A stretch of 64,000 bases of DNA, taken from positions 9,637,518-9,701,517 of the forward strand of contig NW_004624784.1 of NCBI RefSeq assembly GCF_000247695.1, given 5' to 3'. The translations under genes and the position numbers were made by a program. Shown piece after piece: positions 57,055 through 64,000 of this stretch. The stretch comes from Heterocephalus glaber. Its lineage: Eukaryota > Chordata > Mammalia > Rodentia > Bathyergidae. Position 1 is the stretch's first letter. Every line of letters starts with the position of its first letter. The notes beneath the pieces are model-generated. The model had not been told where the DNA came from, did no database searches, and saw nothing but the letters and a program-made list of their open reading frames with translations.

Positions 57055-57490
57055 TTCTCATAAAGATTTTGTGGTTGAGTTTGCCTTCAAGGTCAAGATC
57101 AGACCTTTCTAAATAAACACATATCAAAGGATCATTAGCAAAGCAGCACTGTTAAATTGAGATATTAACTTCTGTCAACTGCTTGTTTCTTTTTTGTTCT
57201 GTAACTCATGACTGCAGTAGGTTTTTATTATTTTGTCCTTAGGCAGTAGCATCTGGCTTCTGTAGAGACTGTAAAAATTAAAAAGCAACACAAATCATTG
57301 CAAGAGAAAAGCAGTAAATTCAAAGATAAGAATTTAAAATTAAAATGTTTCAGTGCTTTTATATTCTGCAAAACATGAAATGAGTGAGTTTGTTGCCTGT
57401 TGCCATAAACCTAACCCAGCTAATCGTCTGCATGAGTTTTTCTCTGTCTCCTTCACTCATCACCATCAATTCTGTCTTGGCATGAGGTGA
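57055..57490. promoter_or_regulatory. Candidate conserved non-coding element
   Basis: Repeat-free AT-rich block. TTCAAGGTCAAGATC (57087-57101) holds an ERR/SF1-type TCAAGGTCA. ATATCAAAGGATCATTAGC (57121-57139) has a TCF/LEF-like ATCAAAG beside homeobox ATTAG. TCAAAGATAAG (57320) and TTAAAATTAAAATG follow. It is bounded on the right by the TG/GA microsatellite. Confidence 0.4.
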
Positions 57491-57505
57491 GACATAAAGT
57501 AAGAG

Positions 57506-57510
<5 letters not shown>

Positions 57511-57579
<69 letters not shown>

Positions 57580-57597
57580 AAGGGAGAGAGAGAGAGG
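57511..57597. repeat. Compound (TG)18(AG)13 microsatellite
   Basis: Eighteen uninterrupted TG units (57511-57546) switch directly to thirteen AG units (57547-57572), then decayed GGGAGAGAAAGGGAGAG purines to 57597. The minus strand is (CT)n(CA)n and yields a spurious serine/leucine/threonine/histidine frame. Confidence 0.97.
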
Positions 57598-58602
57598 TGG
57601 GGGTTGGGGCAGAGTAGTGGCACACTGATTCCCTCTTCGTCTGAATGGAAGAGACAAGAGTATCATGTGGGAATGAGGGTGGGGAAGGAAGAGCTGAGGA
57701 TCAGCACATCCCCATAGATCAGAATTACCTTTTATCTTCACCCTTTCTAATTAAGCACAAAACAAACCAAAAAACCCAGCAAACTAAACACAACACCTGC
57801 AGTCATCGACATAAGCAACAACAGCAACTTGTAGAATCCAAATTAAATTCTTACAAGTAATTTCCTGGGCAGGTATAGGATGCTGGCTTAGGGATCTGTG
57901 CAGGTGACTGGCACTTTCTCATTGCAGAGATGCCCAGGCCTTTGGCTAGGCTACTGAGGGATCGGATGAAGCAGCATTGTAGGCTCTTTATGCCAGCCAG
58001 AAGATTTAGGGTTTCTGTGTTGAGGTCATTCATTCTTATTGCAAAATCAAGTTGTGACTCTGAGCCTAGCTATGTCCTGGGACATGAAGGAGATAAAAGT
58101 AGATTGTTTTTCTTCCCTGCTCTGGAGGAACTAGCTTTGAAAAAGAAAAGATATGTATTCCATCAAACATGTAGAGGACAGTTTAAGGCAATGCACATAG
58201 GGCTGGGGGATATGATGGTACTGCCTCAGCCATATGCAGAAGTACAGGGAACAGAGAGTTTGTAGGACCAGAGTTGCTTTGCGTTATTTCTGTAGTCTCT
58301 CTGGCTTGGGCCCTGGAGTTGTGGAAGCGCTGGGGTGAGCACTGTCAGGGTAAGCTTACCCCAAGTCCAAGGAGCGCTGTGGGGCTGGGAGCCCGAGGGT
58401 ACATTGTGGGTCCCTTTTCTCTTGGCCTGTCCTGATCTGACTGCTGGGCGCATGGTTTGTCCCAGATGAGCTTCTCCAGCCTGCAGACAGGTGAGAAAAG
58501 AGGGCTGGGCCTTGGCTTCCATCAGAGGGCTTAAGGGAAAGTGTGAGGCTGAAGGGCCTAGTTAAGCAGGTATGACTAACTCTGCCGGGTCATTCAGCTA
58601 AG

Positions 58603-58617
58603 ACAACACATTGTTCT
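58603..58617. promoter_or_regulatory. Steroid-receptor-like element, one mismatch
   Basis: ACAACACATTGTTCT has a perfect TGTTCT half and one mismatch (C for G) in the other half of RGNACAnnnTGTNCY. It is not in an obviously conserved block, so it may be chance. Confidence 0.25.
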
Positions 58618-59024
58618 CTGGGCTCAGATGGTCCTCAGAATAAATCAGCTCAGGCAGAAGCAGGCTTCCAGTACAAGGAAACCATTTCACAATGACAGAG
58701 CCCAGGCGCCTGTCCCTGTATAGCAGCCACTCAGTCTCCGCTCCGGTGTCAAAGTGGGTATGTGTGTAGGTGGCCCAAGGTGTGCGTAAGTCCATATACA
58801 GCCTCGGCTCTCACAGGACCAAGTGTTGTTGATGTGGGGAGGAGCATACAAAGACTTCTGATCCCTTCTCAGCTTTAGATTCCACCCCTGAGAATTTTAT
58901 AAGTGGTCATTTGTTTAACTTTGTCTCTAGCAGTGGATGGGAAGTCCTACTACGGCTGGGACTCATTAGTGTGTCCCCAGTCCCCACGCTGCAAGCAAAT
59001 GAAAAGACAGCAGGGGAATAGCAT

Positions 59025-59112
59025 AATTTGGGGGTGGGTACCGGGGACTGAACTTGGGTCCTTGCGCTTGCGCAGCAGGCGACAAAACCACTGAGCTAAA
59101 TCCCTGACCCTC
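59025..59112 (-). repeat. ID SINE, antisense, well preserved
   Basis: 'gggtaccggggactgaactt', 'gggtccttgcgcttgcgcag', 'caggcgacaaaaccactgag' and 'ctaaatccctgaccc'. The retained CpGs (TTGCGCTTGCGCAG) suggest a younger copy than most here. Confidence 0.92.
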
Positions 59113-59589
59113 TAGCATAAATTTTTTCCCTCTATTTCCTTGTGCACCTTTTTCCCAATTAATTAATTTATTTATTTATACCTAAGAACATAAATGAGTA
59201 ATTCAACTGTTCCTTACCTGGTTTGGGGCAGTGGTGAGGACTGAATGAGGTAGGATAGAACTGCTCATTACAGTGTCACATAGAATTTAGGTACAGGTCT
59301 TTTATTTCCATGCGTGGAATGTTCACAGATAATCCTGCTGTGAAGCAGAGCTCTCTGTCATACAAATGTTCCTGGTGGATGCCTTCCCTACTTTCCCTCA
59401 TAGATTTGCAGGCATATGCAGAACACAGGCTAGGTGTGACCATCACAGAATCTTGGGCAGCTTTTCTAGCACAGAGCCCAACAGGCAACAGGAGTCTACC
59501 CTTTCCCCTTTCTTGTCTTGCTGTCTCCATTCAAAGGCTATACCATTTCCTTTCCTTTACAGAATCCATTTAGGCTCCTGAGGAGTGAG

Positions 59590-59900
59590 TATAGGGAAAA
59601 ATCAAGCTGTAATATCAGTGAGTAAATAAGGATAATCAAACAGACACTCCCTGGAGAGAGTTTTCTTTCTATGAAGATGTTAATTAATAGGAATGCAGTG
59701 TGCTTGTGTGCCAAGGCAGCCTTTTTGTACAGACTGTGTACAACTTTAGATCCAGCACTGCCTGTATTGTATCATTGGGATTTTCATCCTTTGGGAGGAT
59801 GAGCTCCTTTGGAGAATCAAGCCAGATCTTGTCTGTTTAGAGATTAAATAATGACTTTGTCTTAAAATTTTAAATTAAGTGCATAATAAACAAATGGCAG
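59590..59900. promoter_or_regulatory. Candidate conserved non-coding element
   Basis: 'gtgagtaaataaggataatc' (FOX-like then homeobox), 'gatgttaattaataggaatg' with a TTAATTAATA homeobox palindrome (59679-59688), and 'ggttttaaattaagtgcata'-like AT words near 59870. No repeat recognised. Composition-based. Confidence 0.35.
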
Positions 59901-61017
59901 TTCAGGTAGATGAAGATCCTCCTTCACCATGTGGCCTTTCTCTTGCTGTGTCCTGACTTTCTACCCTCTCCTGGAATTTCAGATGACCCAAGTCCCAGGC
60001 TCCCACAGTTCTACCCTTGGGTGATTTGAGGGTGGTCCCCCCCCCCATCATGACCAAAATATTGACCAGTTGTCACAGCCACTCCCTGAGTGCTCTCTTT
60101 TCCAGGCCCCACAGAAGGAGAGGTGATCATCTGCACCCTCTGGCTATGCCAGGACTACTAGGGAGCTGAGGTGTGCTCTCAAAAGACCATTGTTCAAGAA
60201 AACAGACTAAGGCAGGACAGGGGAAGGAAGGCAAGGCAGATGTCCTGGGCAGTGTTTGCAAATGGAAGAGCCAAGGAGGAATAGAGGAGTGGCAAGTGCT
60301 AAGAGGAGACTCACATTATAAAAAGTGGCTGTGGCTACACGAAGTCTGGTCATGGATAATTCTGCTGTTCCCTGTATAGAAAACACTAACGAAGCCAGTC
60401 AATCCTGGTGACAGGTATGGGGAAGCATTCTTAACGTACGCATCTTGGGAATGACAGGGCCTTTCATTCTTGCTTTCCTACTGATCCCTGGGGCTTGGAA
60501 AACCTCAAAGTACTTCCATCTGAACTCCAATAGGAATATTTTTGAAGGTTCATCAGATTCACTCTTCTCCATAACTTTTGCCCAAATCTTCCAAAATCAG
60601 AATTGCATTAATCTGAGAAAACAGAAAGGCTATCCACCTGAAAACCGTAGCTCCCCACCTTTTTTCACCCCACACACATTAAAAAAGAGGAATAAGATGA
60701 TTGAGTAAACTTCTAATTTTTAAGCGTTCTTTATACTTGAGTGGTGGAGGAATCAGGAAGTGGGAGCAAGCAGAGTATCTGGGCAGGGGAAGGACCCTAA
60801 AAGTATTTGGGCAGGACCAGGGATCCTTTATTGGGGGCTGGTAAATCCACAGAGGTGGCTGTGTTCATGCATTGGCTAGAAAGACACCTGGCACTGTGTT
60901 CACCATTGACAGATCATCTCTAGATCCACAAGAACCTTTGTGTGGTATCTTTGGTGTCCAGAGCTGAGAACAACTCAAATCTGCCAAATCCTGTTCTGCT
61001 CTTTAAAAAATCTTTAT

Positions 61018-61072
61018 CTACATCTGTCTGTATCCATATCTGTATCTGTATCTATCTACGTATCTATATGTC
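61018..61072. repeat. Degenerate (TCTA/TCTG)n tetranucleotide repeat
   Basis: 'catctgtctgtatccatatc', 'tgtatctgtatctatctacg' and 'tatctatatgtc'. It creates the isoleucine/cysteine-rich frame at 60942-61154. Confidence 0.8.
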
Positions 61073-61919
61073 AGTCTTTATTTTCCTAGCAGGATGGTAT
61101 TGGAGGTCACAGTTTATGTGTATGTTAATGATATGGCTTTTGGAATTTTATTAGCAGCCTTGTTTTAGGGGATTCCCATCTCTTGTGGAAATAAAACCTC
61201 AGAATTGTATATTATACATAATACATATCTGAGGAAGTATGAAAACTTACCAAGAATATTATTTGGGAGCATCCATTACCCAAATGCAGATGGTTCAGGC
61301 ACTTGGGTCAACTTGTATGTCTGAAGGCAGCTCAAGACAGGTCCTGCAGGGAGAGCTGAGGGCCTTTCCTGCTCTTGGAGGAAAAAGAGGTCAGAGGTGT
61401 GCTTCAGGGACACCTGCAGGCTCTGGTCTGTGTCCTGCCAGTGGCCAGAAGTTGCCAGGTTTGACTTCAGGTCCCAAGTGTGACCACCAACTATCAGCTC
61501 ACAGATTTGACCATGGAATAATTTAGTAACTCTGTTTTGCAGCCTTCTCACCCAAAACTCTGGTCCTCTGTTGTGAAGTTCCTCTGGGAAGTTCTATGCT
61601 GGGGTTCATGAATGAGTACTTCCAGTTTGGGAGGAGAAACCAAGCTCCAAGAGCATGCCCTGCTCCCACCACATGGATATGAGTGTCCACCTGATAGTCA
61701 AACACATTACAAGATACATGTTAAAAGATCATACAGGCCCAGAAGCCTACAACTTACTAGGGGTCCAGGTGGTAGGTGGGTAGCTGAGGAGGGGTAGAGG
61801 GCATGCTTACTTGAAGTTGTAAGAATCATATATTAATGGGTTGGTCTCTGGGAACCATAATTTGCCATCTCAACCCCACAAATCTCAAATCTAGAGAGGT
61901 ATTGAGTTCATTTTTTATG

Positions 61920-62753
61920 TCTTCATTTATAAATCCATTCAGTAAATATTTATTGAACATCTATTAGGTATCTAGTAGTATATTAGGCTCTGGGAATACG
62001 CTGGTAAGCACAATAGAATCCCTGTCTCTCCCTTCTAGGGAAACAGATAAGTAATTAAGCAAGTCATAAACAATTGAAATGTTGTTATATTGGAGGTGCT
62101 AGATGTCATAAGAGTATAGTACATGGATGGGGAGTTGGGGACTTCCTAGAGGAGAGGTCATCTAAGCTTTTATCTGAAAGATGAGAAGTTATTTAGTCAA
62201 GATGGTGGGGTAGTAAGTGGGGAGAAAGGAAAAGATGCCAAGCTGAGAGCCAGTAGGGGCAAATGTCCAGAGATGGGAGCAAATAAGACTAAGTTCATGG
62301 AATTGAAAATGGGAATAGGGAAGAGGACTAAGACCTGAGGTTGGAAACATAAATAGGCACTAAATAGTAAAAGGCCTCTGAAGATCACTTTAAGTAGTTT
62401 GGTCTTTTCCCTGGGTACAGTAGGAGCCATTAAGAATCTTAATCAGGAGAGTGACATCACATGATGTCATAGAAAATAACTTTGCACAGTTGTGCAGTAG
62501 ATTGGAGAGTTTAAAGCACACGGAGGGAGACTAGGTAGGATGATGTCACAATTTAGGCAAGCATCGATGGTAGTTTAAACTAACATAGATACAGTAGGAA
62601 TGGGTTAAAAAATGAACAAAAAGACAGTTGAAGACAGGAAAGTTGACAGTCTGTTGTGAGTGGTGAGAGAGAAATCTAGGATGGTCTTCCTCTTGCTTGA
62701 GCAATTGAGTAATGATGGAGTTGTTTACTAGAGAACAAGAAGGGAAATATTTG
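61920..62753 (+). repeat. Copy of the unnamed ancient interspersed repeat, interrupted by SINEs
   Basis: 'atttattgaacatctattag', 'ggctctgggaatacgctggt', 'aagcacaatagaatccctgt', 'gaaatgttgttatattggag', 'tttggtcttttccctgggta', 'gagccattaagaatcttaat', 'caggagagtgacatcacatg'. The body seems to resume at 62930-63136 and 63411-64000 around the two B1-ID insertions ('ggactcatcagcgtataaat' at 63070), so the copy would be about 1.8 kb and run off the window. Confidence 0.6.
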
Positions 62754-62922
62754 AGTCAGGCATCGTGGCAGTGCAGCACTCTGAGAGGCAGAAACAGGAG
62801 GATCGCAAGTTGGAGCCAAGCTTGGGAAATTTGGCAACTTAAGCAAGACCCTATCTTAAAATAAAAAGTAAAAAGGGCTGGGGATATAGGTCAGTGTGAA
62901 GGTCCTTGGTTCAATCCCCAGG
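62754..62922 (+). repeat. Dimeric B1-ID SINE
   Basis: B1 half: 'gtcaggcatcgtggcagtgc', 'ctctgagaggcagaaacagg', 'aggatcgcaagttggagcca', 'gcaagaccctatcttaaaat'. After an A-rich linker, the ID half: 'gggctggggatataggtcag' and 'ggtccttggttcaatcccca'. Inserted in the ancient repeat copy. Confidence 0.92.
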
Positions 62923-63136
62923 AAGGGTGGGAGTGAGGATTTTGCCATTGTTAAGATAATGAACAATTTTGATACTATAATAGCAAGGCCTGTGACATTC
63001 AAGAGAGGGGATACCTAGGTATGTGTGGAATTTAGGAAAGAATGACTCAGTGTACACGTTGTATATTTTGGACTCATCAGCGTATAAATTATTGGAGACC
63101 TAGAAGTGGGTGAATTTATATAAGAAGAGTGTATAC

Positions 63137-63410
63137 AGCCTGGTGTGGTGGTGCATAGTCTATAATTCCAGCACTCTGGGAGGCTGAGGATCACAAGTTT
63201 GAGCCCAGTCTGAGCAATTCAATGAATTAGGGAGACCCTATCTCAAAATTTAAAAAAAGGTATGGGGATGTAGCTCAGTGGAAAGGCTCTGGGTTCAGCC
63301 CCTAGGACATCAGTCAATTTAATTTAATTAAAAATTAAAAAGGCCTGGGGAGGTAACTTGTGAAGGCCCTGGGTTCAATCTCCAGTACCACAAAAAGAAA
63401 AAATAAAAAT
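63137..63410 (+). repeat. B1-ID SINE with a second ID unit (trimeric arrangement)
   Basis: B1 ('gcctggtgtggtggtgcata', 'ctctgggaggctgaggatca'), then ID ('atggggatgtagctcagtgg', 'ctctgggttcagcccctagg', 63259-63306), an A/T-rich spacer, and a second ID-like unit ('aggcctggggaggtaacttg', 'gccctgggttcaatctccag', 63341-63394) with an A-rich tail. The second unit lacks most of the A-box region. Confidence 0.85.
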
Positions 63411-64000
63411 GAAAAGAGTGTGTAGAAAGAGAATTTGGAGCAGAATTGAGGAAGCACAACACATTATCCATTACACCCCACCCTGGAGATGGTGAAGGAA
63501 TCCCTAGATGAAAGGGAGGGAGACCAGGTGAGAGCAGTCATGGAACCTAAAGGAAAAGATTTCCAGAAGGAAAAAATTTCCAGCTTGAAATGCCGCTGAG
63601 AAATCCCTAAGAGAAATCCCAGACAATATCTGTTGGATTTAGGGACATGAGGTTACTGATTATCAAAGCACATGGCTTTGGTCTCAATAGATGATGGCAG
63701 CAGGAGTGAGATGATGCTGAGCTGAGGTGATCAGGTACTTGGGAAGCGGAGGCAGCTGCAGGAGTGCAAGAGGGGTCAATTACAGGGATGGAGGATAAGG
63801 TCTGCAGAGTGAGTACAGTGGGAATATAGTGGCCTAGGGAGCTCAGGAACTAGCCAGGAGTCACTGGGTGGCTGGACCATGGGCCTTGAGGTGTGCACCG
63901 GGTAAGAAGGACATAAGAAAGGCTGCTGGAAGCATGTATGGAGGGCAAAGCACCATTGTGGGAGGAACTGGATGGGAGGACTTGCAGGGTGGGGAGGAGG

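Larger units (their letters stand above)
31239..64000 (+). other. ZBTB16: ZBTB16 intron 4, 5' part (32.8 kb, runs off the window)
   Basis: Starts GTGAGT. No further zinc-finger exon could be found before 64000, so the intron is at least 32.8 kb here. It carries MIR, L1M and ID/B1 repeats and several candidate conserved blocks given separately. In 34500-35300, 37430-38200, 38540-40000, 44060-45500, 45500-47200, 47640-49550, 51250-52370, 56430-57050 and 57880-59020 I see unique or fully decayed intronic sequence with nothing I can name. The AATAAA at 57038 and the scattered open frames have no supporting transcript structure. Confidence 0.85.

Noticed and set aside
57359..57741. Ser/Leu/His/Thr-rich minus-strand frames
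   Set aside because: Direct translation of the (CT)n(CA)n microsatellite.
1..64000. Prokaryotic or viral defence system, CRISPR array, intact endogenous retrovirus
   Set aside because: The whole window is explained as mammalian intron with SINE, LINE and DNA-element repeats. No direct-repeat/spacer array and no gag/pol/env-like frames were seen.

Overview
This window is intronic mammalian DNA from one gene on the + strand. Two short exons, at 1291-1388 and 31152-31238, encode C2H2 zinc-finger sequence that I recognise as ZBTB16 (PLZF), the BTB/POZ zinc-finger repressor. The first exon carries the last histidine of finger 1 and all of finger 2. The second carries finger 3. Their reading frames join exactly across a 29.8 kb intron. 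By the human gene model they are exons 3 and 4, so the window holds the end of intron 2, all of intron 3, and the first 32.8 kb of intron 4. No other protein-coding gene, structural RNA gene, CpG-island promoter, CRISPR array or prokaryotic system is visible.

The interspersed repeats point to a rodent outside the mouse/rat group. There are many tRNA-derived ID elements, B1-type 7SL-derived SINEs, and dimeric B1-ID units of the kind known from squirrel, dormouse, beaver and guinea-pig relatives. I saw no B2 or B4. I lean towards a hystricognath or sciurid-type rodent, but species level cannot be read from this sequence. Older layers are MIR, L2, L1M tails, a hAT-type element, Tc1/mariner-type palindromic elements and a long unnamed ancient repeat family.

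Layout. 1-1290: intron 2, nothing definite. 1291-1388: exon 3. 1389-31151: intron 3, with MIR/L2/ID repeats separated by repeat-free, AT-rich blocks that keep CpGs and dense homeobox/FOX/GATA-like motifs (about 5.5, 7.6, 8.5, 12, 15.6, 17.6, 24.4 and 27.4 kb). These look like conserved non-coding elements. Three of them hold exact 15-bp glucocorticoid/progesterone receptor element matches. 31152-31238: exon 4. 31239-64000: intron 4, with more candidate elements (36.1, 41.6, 49.6, 51.1, 53.5, 57.1 and 59.6 kb), L1M tails, a mosaic duplication at 54.1 kb and SINE-rich sequence at the end.

The best lead is regulatory. ZBTB16 is strongly induced by glucocorticoids and progestins, and this intron contains three full receptor palindromes where about 0.24 would be expected by chance in 64 kb of equal-base sequence. 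Conservation and transcription-factor occupancy cannot be tested here, so the enhancer calls are inference.
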